A stretch of DNA of 64,000 bases from Typha latifolia (GCA_019914945.1 CM034113.1:2170001-2234000); one strand, 5' to 3'; shown: positions 1 through 11,171, numbered from the stretch's first letter. Made by a program: numbers and translations. Notes: generated by a model from the letters alone, not told the origin.

Positions 1-59
1 GCTACCGCAGCCAACCTGCTGCGGCCAGCTGGCCGTGGTGGGCCCCGGCACCGCTACCC

Positions 60-269
60 TTTTCCCCTCCTCCGTCTCTCTCTCTCTCCATCTCTCTCTC
101 TCGACAACCCTCTCACTCTACTCTCTCTCTCTTTCTCTCTCTCTCGACCACCCTCTCACTCTACTCTCTCTCTATTCTCTCTCGTACTCCTTTCTCTGCT
201 CATTGCTAACACCTTCCCTGGAGCCACCGTTGCCGGTGAGATCTCTCACTCCCCCTCTCTTTCCTTTTC

Positions 270-311
<42 letters not shown>

Positions 312-330
312 CCCCTCTCTCTTTCTTGCC
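60..330. repeat. (CT)n-rich microsatellite tract
   Basis: Nearly pure CTCTCT runs broken by CACTCTACT and a 60-base GC-richer spacer (about 195-255). Reading frames through it code only for Ser/Leu or Arg/Glu repeats and are not genes. The same tract is at 30788-31055 and 48472-48705, with different lengths. Confidence 0.9.
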
Positions 331-429
331 TTGAGCTCGGGCTCGCCGTAGCCGAGCCATCGGCGAGAGGCCGGCCGCTGGCTGGCCAGCAGCGGCCGAG
401 CCCCTCCCCTCCAGCCCGAGTCCGCTCCC

Positions 430-535
430 TCCTCTGTATTCTCTTCTCTTTTCTTGTTCTTCTTTTCTTTCTTTCTTCTTCTCCTTTCTTCTTCTTCTTT
501 CTTCTTCTTCTTTCTTCTTTTTCTTCTTCCTCAGC
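430..535. repeat. (TTC)n/(CTTT)n pyrimidine tract
   Basis: A TTC/CTTCTT-rich run downstream of the CT tract, within the same LTR. Frames over it give Phe/Leu/Ser low-complexity peptides only. Confidence 0.85.
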
Positions 536-549
536 TATTCCCCGTTCTG

Positions 550-625
550 CTACAGTGTTGGGCTCGGCCCAGCACTGTAGTAGACAATGCCGAGCCCAAC
601 ACTATGGCAAGGGAATTGCTCCCTT
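550..625 (+). other. Competing hairpins in gypsy-type LTR
   Basis: Bases 550-563 can pair with 567-580 (14 bp, one G-T type mismatch, 3-base loop). Bases 554-567 (AGTGTTGGGCTCGG) are perfectly complementary to 590-603. The two stems share bases 554-567, so they exclude each other. A third small stem follows: AAGGGA at 609-614 with TCCCTT at 620-625. The block is repeated at 31275-31350 in unit 3. It could be a transcript fold or a relic of the promoter or terminator region. Confidence 0.7.
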
Positions 626-2208
626 TTAATTTGTTACATTAATTATATGATTTAGTTTCTAAAATTTAGGTAAATCAGTTTATCTAGACGATAGATTATT
701 TTGATAATTTACACTCACTAGTATAAGTATTAGCTAAGTATTTTAGTATAATAATTTATTAATTATAGTTATAAACATTTGCATATGATTATATATAGTT
801 TAGACATTGTTTATTAGATTAATACATGTAATCATATTAATAGTAATCTTATATTTTATATAGTTAGTTTTATTAAAAATAATTAAATTATATAAGTTTC
901 TAGTAATGTTTATGTATGCTTATACATGCATATATTTAATGTATTTGAATATGCAATGTGTTTCTAGCACCTTATTATTATTATATATTATTTTCTATGC
1001 AATAAAATTCTGAGCTCAAATAATTATTTTTATATTTATGGATAATGATTATTATATGTATGATTAGTAACTAGTTAAGTAAAATTAGTTAATTGCTAAA
1101 TAATTGAATTATAGTTAGTTATTTTATGTACATATATTTTAATTATATTATTGTATATCTGATTCTTTTATATTTAAAGAGGTTAATTATTATATGCCTA
1201 ATATATAATTAGAATAAGGACATCTGAATTATATATATATATAATGTATATCAAGTTATTTAATAAAATCAAATAATTTATTATATTTTGCACTAATGAA
1301 TTCTAAATGGGATAAATGGCTAGTCATATTACTTAAATAATTTAAGATTCCGACCCCCCTGTTCAAGACCCCGTGGACTTAGCTATCGAGGCTTAATCGT
1401 TGTTGTAACAATGTGAGCGAGTGGTTATTTGATATTTGCAGTAGTGGTGAGAAGTTTTATCCCCTAGACGTCTTTCTCAAATTATGTTATATTATATATT
1501 ATGTACATGCATGTTTTGGCCTCTAGCATGATTATATGACTTTATCTAGAGATAATTTAAGTCAAGCATATTTTATCATGCATTTGATTAGGCTGATATG
1601 AGATATGAGTATATTGGCGATATATAGAGATGATTGGAGATGATTCTACTGTTATGATTGTATACCGGGATGAGCTCTAACATGAGTATACATATGATAG
1701 ACTAGCGGGAGTATGCATGTATTAGATACATAGTTAGAGATTACATTGCATCATTTTTCTCTTGATTCCTGTTCTACCTAACTTCCTATTATGCATTGAC
1801 TTGTTATCATACTGGATATATCCATATGATCTGGCATTTAGAGGGAAAACATTAAATGTGATTAATAGGATAGTTGATAGAAAGCGTGAGGATACCCGAG
1901 TGGGCACGAGGGTTAGGACGCGTTTGGTGGATGATTGATCGTTTGACATAGTCGCGATCCTATTGGCCTTACGTCCGAAGTCGTTAGTCTATGTGGGCAA
2001 CAGATATTCGGACAGATGCCGTTCACCAGGGTATATGCTCAGTCTGGATGGTTGTTGATACTCTTAGCGGATGGCAGGGTATGATTATATTTGAGATACT
2101 CCTTGCGGATGGCAGAGTATGTTTCGAGCCTTCGAGCATGATGTTGAGATTGGGTACCGGGTGTTGACTGTGTATAGTGGTCTAGTATGATGATGACAAA
2201 TAGAGATG

Positions 2209-2213
2209 ATATT
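2209..2213. other. Target-site duplication ATATT (left)
   Basis: ATATT stands directly before the LTR start TGAATAAACCC at 2214 and again directly after the LTR end ...CCTAACA at 10480-10484. Confidence 0.85.
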
Positions 2214-2502
2214 TGAATAAACCCATAGATACAAGTATGTATCTAAATACTAGGCAATGATATCACTCGTTCGCTTAAGTAAAAGTCCGAAGAAATATTC
2301 AAAATGAAAGCAGAGTGTTGACTGTGTATAGTGGTCTCTCGGTTTGTATGAATGCATCTACCCGCGTTTGAATGCGCTTGTGAACGCAGCTCTCGGTCTG
2401 TGTAAACGCGTGAGACCGCATTCGAACGCGCTTGTGAACGCAGCTCTCTGTCTGTGTGAACGCATGAGAACGCGCTATGAACGCAGTGTGAACGCGCTAA
2501 CA
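2214..2502 (-). repeat. 3' LTR of minus-strand copia (internally deleted)
   Basis: Starts TGAATAAACCCATAG and ends GCGCTAACA next to the PPT. Compared with the 1001-bp LTR at 32941-33941 it lacks about 730 bp after 'gaaagcagag'. The gap is filled by a 22-bp copy (2316-2337) of flanking sequence 2162-2183. Unit 4 has the same deletion. Confidence 0.85.
2338..2495. repeat. 54-bp LTR minisatellite, about 3 copies
   Basis: Degenerate copies of the cgcTTGTGAACGCAGCTCTC...GTGTGAACGC unit best seen at 33601-33930. Both strands read open because the period is a multiple of three. No gene is implied. Confidence 0.8.
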
Positions 2503-2514
2503 ATCTCCCCCTTT
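2503..2514 (-). other. Polypurine tract next to 3' LTR
   Basis: On the minus strand AAAGGGGGAGAT lies directly before the LTR start TGTTAGC. This is the expected priming site for plus-strand DNA synthesis. A second purine tract, AAAAAGGGGGAGAG (2761-2774 complement), follows the extra ORF stop. Confidence 0.75.
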
Positions 2515-2791
2515 GGCAATTTTTGATAAAATATTTAGATTACAAGATATTACAAAGTATTCAAAATTAGCATTCAACAAGTCTAGATGAAGTGAAAATA
2601 ACTAGAAGTGAAAATAATAATTCAAACACAAGTTCACAAGTTCACAAGTTCTTCAAGCAAAGTTATTATCTATTAAACTTAAACTAGTAAACTCCCCTAC
2701 ACCAATACTCCCGCTACACCAGCAAACATCTAAACTCTAAACTCACTCCGAACATCGAAACTCTCCCCCTTTTTGACACAAATTCCAAAGA

Positions 2792-3826
2792 CTAAGAACT
2801 AGGAGGAAACTGGCAAGGAAGAATCGACAACATGGAGTCGAGCACGGTACCCTGACGAGTTAGCTCAGCTCGTAAATCATTCACGGCCGAATGTAAGTCC
2901 TGCACCTGAGTGCTAAGCTGATCAAAACGGTCAAAGAACTGTGGTAACTCCCCCTCAGGATGAGATGAATCATCGTCAGAACTGTCATCAGAACTGTCGA
3001 GGTGTGATGGACGTAGGAGGACGGCTTGAGAGGAGATGGCTGTTCATGAGCTTGACTCTGCTTAAGTGTTATCCGATCCAACGGTTTTTGAGCAGTAAGC
3101 GAAGCTTCTGAGGCATCCCGCACCCCACTCTGATGCATAAATTGGTAATAAAAATACCAAACGGCAACCCTTCACGAGGCAATTCTTTCTGTACAGCTGT
3201 CAAAATAGAATCGTATATTACAATAGCCAAATCAATAGAAATCCCCAACAGCATCGCATGAAGGAGGAAGGCACAATCCAGACTAATACTTGAGTGTCGA
3301 GTCTTGGGGGTGACGTTGTAAAGACAAAATAGGTAAAGCATATGATCCACTAACGTCAGTTTCACATGAGGCATCATGTTTCCTCTCCAACATTCCCCTT
3401 TGATTAACATAGTACCAGCATAGTCTTTAACATTAGGAAGTGGATCAGAAGATGGATATTGGAACTCGCCATCAGGAAGTTGGAGTTCAGCACGAACGAC
3501 ATCGGAGTCCAAATATATCGAAACCTCACGGACTGTAGAATGTATATAATGCTCCAAAATAGTGGCATGCTAAAAATTTTCCTGACAACCTCCACATATG
3601 CTGTCCTGTTCATCCGACACATGGACAACCATCCTCGCTCAGTAAATATCTGTTCGATCCCCAGGGCGGAAAAATCAGAAATGACCACTGGCCTTTCGCA
3701 GATAACAAGTCGAGTGCCAAAATTATGTTTATATCGCCCTACAGCCGTAGATGTAGAAAACTTGGGAGCCGAAGATGGTGACGACGGCGGCCTTGGTTTC
3801 TTAGAAACTGCAGCTTTTTTAGGCAT
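2792..3826 (-). pseudogene. Extra ORF (aORF) of copia element, PF20167-like, broken
   Basis: Lies after pol in the env-like position of Sireviruses. It starts at an ATG at 3826 (MPKKAAV) and ends at a TAG at 2792-2794, about 345 codons with at least two frameshifts (near 3565 and 3070-2990). The N-terminal part reads '...FGTRLVICERPVV...FTERGW'. The middle has PKTRHSSISLDCAFLLHAML and GLPFGIFITNLC, which resemble the 'putative plant transposon protein' domain (PF20167) as I know it. The C-terminus (complement 2970-2792) is a probable coiled coil with FFDRFDQL, VNDLRAEL and a Pro/Ser tail. Function is unknown in this family; it is not a transmembrane envelope by sequence. The same protein occurs as the 129-codon tail at 11696-12085. 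Confidence 0.7.
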
Positions 3827-5263
3827 TCTAGAGAAGGAAACAAGTCGCAAGATTCAACACATGCCCAAAGCAAACAAAAAATAACAAGAAATCCAAAAAA
3901 AATTTAGAAACCATGAAGCCCTAAGTGAAATCCATCTTCCACTTGAAAATGCTAAGTTATCACGTTCAATCACACAAGAAACATCAAGATATGAACTTTA
4001 ATGTGATCAAAACTCGAAAACGCACGAAATCAATCAAGACCAAGAGACTCAATTGAATAAAAAATAAGAAAATTGATGGATGATCATACCTCGCAAAAAG
4101 TGAAGAAAAACTAAAAGTTCCGACCGAAAGACACTAGATCCGAAGGAGAACTACCCTCTAAAAGGGTTTGAAGTGAAAATTTTGATGAAAAAGATGGAGA
4201 TCTCGAAGATTTGGGAGGAAGAAAATGAAGGGTTTCTAGGGTTTGGAAGATGGAAGATGAAAACCCTTGGGTTCAGATGCACTATATAAAGATTTCAAAA
4301 TAGATTCAAGACATAGAATATGACAATCAAATGAAATAAGTCATACACAGATCAATCAAATCATCAAAAGCATATTATAATCAATTCTAATGCATCACTA
4401 AAAATTAAATTAATCTTGATTGATCATAACAATATGTATATGCAAGTTGAGCATAGATAACATGAAACATTCTTCTTAAATAAACTTTCATATTTAAATA
4501 ATGATACAATACAATAGTCAAACCGACTTAATATTTAAATTTGCACTCTTCGACTTATTCTCCATAACAAAACAAGAATTTTTCTTATAATTTTTTTTTA
4601 TACTGAAACCATATAGGTGCAATGGTGGCTTTCACACATGAGTAGGTAGCCCTTTTTTGTAGTACATATCAAACAATGTGCAAGAAGATATTCACATATA
4701 TCAAAAATATTTTATTTAATTTGCAAACAATGTACGCAGTCAAAAAGAATGCTCTAAACAAGATGGCTTTCACACTAACTCATTGTAACCCTTTTCATTG
4801 ATATTTTATGAACACATTTTCAATGACTAAGCATGAGGTCAAATTGTGCAAATCAAAGTCAATAGTGAGCTATTTTAAAAAAAATTTCATGATGTCATGC
4901 TCACTCAAGAATATACACATGTTATGAGTGAATTAAATTTAATTTAAGTATCATAGAAGTGAAGAGATTGAATAAATCAGAAATAATACAATATACTACA
5001 AGATGACAAAATTGACTATAATAACTCATAATCAACAAAAAAAATTATATTTCTATGTCAAGAATATATTATTGAATCGAGGAGTGCATCAAAAATTTTT
5101 TTTATAAAAAATAAAACTCTCGACAAATCTGAAACTAAAACCAAATAGAAAATTTTAGAGTAAAAGAAAACCTAAAAAGAAACGAAATAAAATAAAAAAC
5201 GCAAACCAAAACACACAAAAAAATCAATCCAAAGCACAGATCCCTAAAGAAGTATGAAGATAC
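3827..5263. other. Noncoding stretch between pol and extra ORF
   Basis: About 1.4 kb of AT-rich DNA with no frame I can assign. On the minus strand it is the untranslated interval after the pol stop and the leader of the extra ORF; an AAACCCTAGAAACCC-type 5'-UTR motif is at about 4223-4265 (complement), with a TATA-like box (complement of CTATATAAAG at 4282-4291) upstream of it. This may be an internal promoter for the extra ORF. Unit 3 has lost 4228-4748. Confidence 0.5.
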
Positions 5264-8215
5264 TCAAATCTCTATAAACAAATCTCCCAACTGTTTCTCT
5301 GTCTCAACATGTTCCAGTGCTATTATTTTGTCTTCAACTAACTCACGTATAAAATGATGTCGGATATCAATATGTTTTGTACACGAGTGTTGAACAGGAT
5401 TTTTTGATATATTAATAGCACTCATGTTGTCATAATAAAGCACCATAATATCTTGTTCAAAGCCGTAATCTTTGACCATCTGTTTCATCCATAGTAACTG
5501 AGAACAACAACTTCCCGCTGCAATGTACTCGGCCTCCGCAGTAGATAAAGATATCGAGTTTTGTTTCTTACTGTGCCAAGCAACTAGATTGTTTCCAATA
5601 TAAAAATATCCACCTAAGGTACTTTTCCTATCATCACATGAATCTGCCCAATTAGAATTTGTGTATCCCGATATGATAGCACCCGAGTCATAAGTAAACT
5701 AGATACCTAAATCAACTGTGCTACCGACATATTTTATAATACGTTTCACAACAAACAGATATATCTCCTTAGGTTCAGACTGAAACCTAGCATACACACC
5801 GACGCTAAATGCAATATCTGGTCTACTAGTAGTTAAGTACAAAAGACTACCAATCATGCTCCTATATAGTGTCTGATCAACACTTTTTCCTGAAATATCC
5901 TTACCTAGTTTGGTAGTCGTACTTATAGGAGTTCTAGTATGTTTTGCATTTTCTAAACCGAATTTAGTCACAAGATCCTTAGCATACTTGGTTTGAGCAA
6001 TAAATATCCCTCCTTCCAATTGAGTAATTTGAAATCCTAATAAGAACTTTAACTCACCCATCATGCTCATGTCAAAATGACTGTGCATGAGATCTGCAAA
6101 CTCCTTAGTTAAAGATTGACTCATTGCCCCGAAGACAATGTCATCCACATATATTTGTGCCACAACTAAACACTTGTTCACACGTCTAATGAACGATGTC
6201 TTGTCCACTCCCCCTCGAGTGAACCGCGCATCCACTAAAAAAGTGGTCATCTTCTCATACCACGCTCTTGGAGCTTATTTTAGCCCATAAAGGGCATTTT
6301 TCAATTTAAACACATGAGAAGAAAATTTATGATCTTCGAACCCCTTAGGTTGTCCACATAAACATCATCATTCGGAGTACTATTCAAGAAAGCACTTTTA
6401 ACATCCAGTTGAAACAATTTAAATTTTAAATGACAAGCAATAGCAAGCAGTATACGAATAGACTTTAATCTAGCAACAAGAGCAAATGTCTCATCAAAAT
6501 CTATACCCTCAACCTGAGTATATCCCTGTGCTACTAGTCTAGGTTTATTTCAAACTATATTGCCATGTTCATCACTTTTATTCTTGTATATCCATTTTGT
6601 TCCAATGACATTCACATTCTTAGGTCTAGGAACTAAACACCAAACATCATTCCTAGAAAATTTCTCTAATAACTCATGCATAGCATTAACCAAAAAATCA
6701 TCTAACAATGCTTCCTTCAAATTTTTAGGTTCAAAAGAAGATGTATAACAAGTAAATGATACCTCAATTTGGATTTGTCGTCTTGTCTTAATTGGTTCAT
6801 TCACATCTCCGATCACTTGTGATAGTGGATAATTTAATTTCACTCTAGTAGATGGTTTTGGTACGTTGTAGTCATTTTTGTTCATTTCATCTTTGTCCTC
6901 GTCCTGATTCTCAATTTCCAGATCAAGCTCCTTTCCAGTAGCTTCAGTTATATCAGTAGTGGATTCATCTATCATAACATTAGCAGATTCCATTACAGTA
7001 GAAGTGTCAAAATTAAATACTCTATAGGCTCTACTATTATTAGAATACCCTAAGAAGATGCCATCACTACTTCTAGTATCAAATTTAGTCAAATGTTCTC
7101 GATCACGCAAGATATAGCATTTACTACCAAAAACTCAAAAATATTTAACGCTAGGTTTCTTACCTTTCCAGATTTAACTCAAAAAAGTCATTTTTGTACC
7201 TAGTCTTAGATAAACATGATTTATCACATGTACCACTGTATTAACTACCTCTACCCAAAATCTTTGAGTAACATTTTCAGCGTGAAGCATAACCCTAGCC
7301 ATTTCCTGCACAACTCGATTCTTTCTTTCCACAATCTCGTTCTGTTGTAGAGTTATATGAGATAAAAATTCATGTTGAATACCAAGAGAATTGTAAAATA
7401 TAGAAAAATTTTCATTTTCAAATTCTCTACCATGATAAGAAATAATCCTAACTAGGGTAGTAGGTTTTTAATTCTGCAATTTTAAGCATAGTGATTTAAA
7501 AACTTTAAAGGTTTCAGACTTCTCACGTACAAAGGCAACCCAAGTATATCTGGAGTAATCATTGACCATTAAGAATATATAGCGTTTACCTGCAAGAATT
7601 TCCATTTTTGTTTGACCCATCAAGTCCATGTGAACTAATTGTAGCACACGGTCAGTGGTAGCGCATTTACCTTCTTGTGTGAGATCCTAATTTGGTTTTC
7701 CAATTTGACACGAACCGCACACTCTTTTGATATTTCTTTCATCTTAGGTATTCCTCTTACCACTTCTTGTTTGGACAGATTAAATAATTCCTTATGATTC
7801 ACATGTTCAAGACGTTGATGCCAAAGATCTTTAATGTCGAAAGAGGCACCGTTATATTTTAGTTATGTGAAGTTCCAACAACATAGCAATTATCAGATGT
7901 TCTAGATCCATAACATATAACATTACCATCATGATCTAGAATAATACAATCATTTTTAGAGAATTTTACCTCATAATCTTCATAACAAAATTGACTGATG
8001 CTTAGTAGATTTGCTTTCAAGCTCTTAACATAAAGAACATTTTTAAGAATAGGAACCCCTGGAGAACTTACCTTTCCTTTACCTATTACCTTGGATAAAT
8101 TACCATCTCCGAATGTCACAACTCCCCTTTTATGTTCTTCGAGATTAGAAAATAAGGATTTGTCACCCGACATATGTCTAGAACGACTCTTTGTCTAAAT
8201 ACCACAAATTAGAAT
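5264..8215 (-). pseudogene. Copia pol (PR-IN-RT-RH), unit 1, broken
   Basis: Domains run 3' to 5' on the plus strand. Protease (8215-7859): SGDKSLF and GVVTFGDGN are clear, but the WYLD-SG active-site triad is scrambled. Integrase (about 7830-7130): the LWHQRLEH zinc part, HMDLMG, YSRYTWVAF and VERKNR are seen, but the second catalytic Asp is Tyr (ISYHGREFEN). RT (7110-5700): GIFLGYS, GTKWIYKNK and the intact YVDD box near 6151-6140, followed by ELKFLLGFQI. RNase H (5698-5264): STAEAEY, YYDN, TKHIDIRHHF. In-frame stops stand after GNIV, LYGLK and DLGI, all consistent with C-to-T changes on one strand. Several frameshifts (for example near 7440 and 6350) also break it. Confidence 0.88.
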
Positions 8216-8291
8216 TTAAAGCTTTCAAATCACTTTTCTTGACCCATACGGCCTTTGTTTTCATCCCATAAATGAAAACACTTCTAGGTTT

Positions 8292-10010
8292 TTATAAAAA
8301 TTTGCAATGAGGTCGAATATGCCCTAAAATGCCGCAATGAAAGCATGTCGGAACAAACCCTTTTCTACTCACTTTTTGTTGAGGAGTGTGACTAAAGTTT
8401 ACCTTTGGCGCTGCTAAAGAATTACCAGATTGTTGATTAACCTTCAGTTTAAAGACATTTATCCAGGATTGCTTTGAAAATGCGGTCGATGACCTCAAGT
8501 TATCTTCATTTTGTATACCTGCAGAAACAAAGACAATTTTATTATTATTTGAATTACTAGAGTATCCAATACCATATCTGTCTTTTTCAGAAATCTGAGC
8601 TTTTAAAATCTCGTCTAGTTTGTTCTTCCCATTAAGAAATATCACTTCTTTCCGCCATCGCTCTAGCTCAACTTCATCAGTCTTCATCTTATTTTTCGCA
8701 TCGTCAAGTTGTTCAGACAGGTTTTTGATACGTTCAAGTTCCAATTTGTACTTCTCCTCAAATTAATTTCTTTTTTATTCGATTATCTTGAGTCGTTGAA
8801 GTAGTCTAAGATTTCTTTTCTTGAGTTTAAACGACTCCAAGTACAAGTCATTATATGCCTTTTGTATTTTAGATTCATCTTCCTCATTTTGGTAACATAT
8901 CCAGATCATCTGTACTATCAGTATCAACTATAGAGTCAGCATTAAGAAGAGAGGAGGCAAAAGCTACGAAGTTTTCTTCGTCTTTTTCAGAATCATCATC
9001 AGATCCATCTAAGTCATCCCAAGTGACTTTCATAGCTTTACACTTCCTTTTAAGACGATTAGGGCATTTTTGTGCAATGTGTCAAAAGTTAGAACATTCA
9101 AAACATCGAACTTTATTCTTAGAATTCTTATTTTTCTATTTGACATTGTTGTTGCTTACCCCTGTATTCAAACTCACAGTATTCTTATTTTTCACAAAAG
9201 CTTTGTTCTTCTCAAGTTTTTCACCATTCAATTTGTTTGGCTTCCGAAAGAATTTATTAAACTTTTTAACAAATATAGCCAATATCTCAACATCTAAATC
9301 ACCTTCATCATCAGACTCCTCTATATTTTGTTCAACTGTGGATAGGGCAATCCCTTTGGACTTCCTCGATCTCGAAAGGCTAGACTCAAATGTTTGTAGA
9401 TTTCTTACCAATTGTTCAACTTTCATAGAATCGATGTCCTTACTTTCCTCAATAGCTGTAACTTTCGCCTGAAACCTTTCTAGAAGAGACCTTAGGATTT
9501 TACGAACAATTCTATTTTTAGGAATTTTCTCTCCTAGGTTGAAACTTGAGTTGACTATATCACTTAACTTTGCATAAAACTCATCAAATGTCTCATTCTC
9601 CTCCATACGTAGAGTTTCAAAACTAGTAGTCAACCTCCGAAGTTTAGAAAGTTTTACAGCCATAGTTCCTTCGTGAGTAGTTTCTAAGATCGTCCAAGCT
9701 TCTTTTGCTATCTCACAATTAGAAATTCTTCTAAATTCTTCTAAGGAACACAATTAAAAATTATATTTATTGTTTTGCTATTCCATCCAACTTTTTCATA
9801 ATCTGTCATATCCCATGACTCTATCGGTTTTTCAGCAAGTTTATCATCCACCATGTACATTGGTGGACTCCAACCGTTCACAACGGCAAACCATACTCGC
9901 TCGTCTATAGACTTCAAGTAAGCTCTCATCCTAGCTTTCCAATATCCATAATTTGATCCATTTAGAATAGGAGGTCTAATAGATGATGGTCCATCTCTAT
10001 GAAAATCCAT
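8292..10010 (-). pseudogene. Copia gag, unit 1, broken
   Basis: Starts at an ATG at 10010 (MDFHRDG), 40 bases inside the PBS. The UBN2/DUF4219-like N-terminus is visible (NGSNYGYWKARM, then ERVWFAVVNG), followed by the helical gag core (WTILETTHEGT, FDEFYAKLSDIV). Two CCHC zinc knuckles follow: the first (9100-9059) has an in-frame TGA at the position usually glycine; the second, CFHCGILGHIRPHC, is intact (8339-8298). A coiled-coil stretch (MELERIKNLSEQL...) lies between. Stops after NCVP (about 9741) and SNNNVK (9136), plus a frame change near 8760, inactivate it. The first knuckle's TGA is shared by all three units, so it predates the segmental duplication. Confidence 0.87.
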
Positions 10011-10045
10011 ACCTATCTGATCTATCTCTCTAGGTGAGAGAACCT

Positions 10046-10057
10046 GATCTAATACCA
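10046..10057 (-). other. Primer binding site (tRNA-iMet type)
   Basis: On the minus strand TTTGGTATTAGATC follows the LTR end ...CTTTTTCA directly. It resembles TGGTATCAGAGC, the usual match to the initiator-Met tRNA 3' end in plant copia elements, with two differences. Confidence 0.7.
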
Positions 10058-10059
10058 AA

Positions 10060-10479
10060 TGAAAAAGCCCCTAGACACAAGTAGCCTTTGAGTAACCTTT
10101 AGAATAGGAGGTCTAATAGATGATGGTCCATCTTTATGAAAATCCATGCCAATCTGATCTCTCTCGACAAGGTGTTTTGTGAACACAGCTCTCGGTCTAT
10201 GTGAACGCATGTACCCGTGTTTAGATGCGCTTGTGAACGCAGCTCTAGATCTGTGTGAATGCATAAGCCCGCATTCGAACACACTTGTGAACACAGCTCT
10301 CTATCTGTGTGAACGCATGAGAACGTGTTGTGAATGCGATGTGAACTCATAAACTTTTCTCCAATAATCTTGCAATTGTTCAAACTAGGGATTTTCTAGA
10401 CTTGTATAAAAGCTCATATATATGTATAAATACAATTAGAATATTTTGTACATAATTACCAATAATTAAAAACCTAACA
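10060..10479 (-). repeat. 5' LTR of minus-strand copia (rearranged, 420 bp)
   Basis: Runs from TGAAAAAGCCCC to CCTAACA. The outer 160 bp matches the solo LTR end (16085-16222). The first 20 bp match the other LTR end. In between, about 10087-10165 is a second copy of the gag start (compare 9962-10035: 'agaataggaggtctaatagatgatgg'). A stretch of about 550 bp of LTR has been lost. It is the same in units 3 and 4, so it predates their duplication. Confidence 0.82.
10186..10352. repeat. 54-bp LTR minisatellite, about 3 copies
   Basis: Degenerate TTGTGAACGCAGCTCT...GTGTGAACGCAT units in the 5' LTR. Confidence 0.75.
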
Positions 10480-10484
10480 ATATT

Positions 10485-11128
10485 GATGACTCAGATGTTG
10501 AGAAGTGCATATGATTTTATTCTCATATGAATACCTGATTATCAAATGGTCAATTTATATCATATATGGTTGTATTTGATATCATAGCATTGTCATAGAC
10601 AGCATGCATCATGTGTCATATTTGAGAGAGTTATGATGATACTATGACATGGAGATTTGTTTACTTATTGTCGAGGATTATTTGCTTTTATCATTTATGA
10701 CATGTTATCTACATTTTAATTATATATTATTGAAGTTACATTCATACTCTCATTCATAACATGATGCTCTTTCTGATTCATATTATCCAGTACATAATTT
10801 ACTCTTTGTTTGGCTTTACTAATTCGGGGTAAGATCTATTCACTGAGCCTTTAGCTCATGACTCTCTTTGTTTTCTCCTTTTCAAAAACCTAGGTGAATA
10901 AGTGGAGCAAGATACTCCCTTGAGGATCTTGTCGGTGGATGAAGAGTAGTGTGTCGTTAGTGTTATGCGCTAGATGAGTTATCTTATTTGTTGTATTAGT
11001 GGACATCCTCCAAAATATGTCTTTATCCTTATCTTATATTCTAGCGGGTGACTTTGCACTTATATAATTATGTATATACCACCGTTGTGTATATATTGTG
11101 GTGAAAAGCTCTTGATAATATGTTATGG
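10485..11128 (+). mobile_element. Ty3/gypsy (Tekay-like) LTR, 3' part, unit 1 (truncated)
   Basis: Continuation of the LTR after the copia insertion; contains 'tcactgagcctttagctc' and 'aacctaggtgaataagtgg' (10840-10907). It matches 16985-17567, but the terminal 197 bp (17568-17764) are gone. A 22-bp repeat, gtggtgaaaagctcttgataat, occurs at 11098-11119 and 11151-11172 across the breakpoint. Confidence 0.6.
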
Positions 11129-11171
11129 CTCTTGATATATCCTAGTGTTTGTGGTGAAAAGCTCTTGATAA

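Larger units (their letters stand above)
1..2213 (+). mobile_element. Ty3/gypsy (Tekay-like) LTR, 5' part, unit 1
   Basis: Corresponds to 30729-32940 of unit 3, where the LTR start TGTAATAACCC is visible at 30634; here the first 95 bases fall outside the window. It holds a CT-rich tract, a GC-richer hairpin block, then about 1.6 kb of AT-rich DNA. The LTR is split by the copia element at 2214-10479 and resumes at 10485. Its 3' part has the 'ttcactgagcctttagctcatgactctc' style block followed by 'aacctaggtgaataagtgg', which resembles plant Tekay/Del LTRs, and unit 2 shows its end GGGTGTTACA. No internal gypsy genes adjoin it, so it is a solo or truncated LTR. The class call rests on termini and style only. 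Confidence 0.55.
2214..10479 (-). mobile_element. Ty1/copia Sirevirus-like element, unit 1, 8.27 kb
   Basis: A complete but dead element read on the minus strand: LTR (10479-10060), PBS, gag, pol (PR-IN-RT-RH), an extra ORF, PPT, LTR (2502-2214). Both ends are TG...CA and it is flanked by ATATT. Pol domain order PR-IN-RT-RH, the YVDD box, the STAEAEY RNase H motif, the two-knuckle gag and the extra ORF after pol point to the Sirevirus (SIRE/Maximus) lineage. The two LTRs are very different in length (420 and 289 bp) because both carry rearrangements, so LTR divergence cannot date it. In-frame stops and frameshifts occur in gag, pol and the extra ORF, so it encodes no working machinery. Confidence 0.88.
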
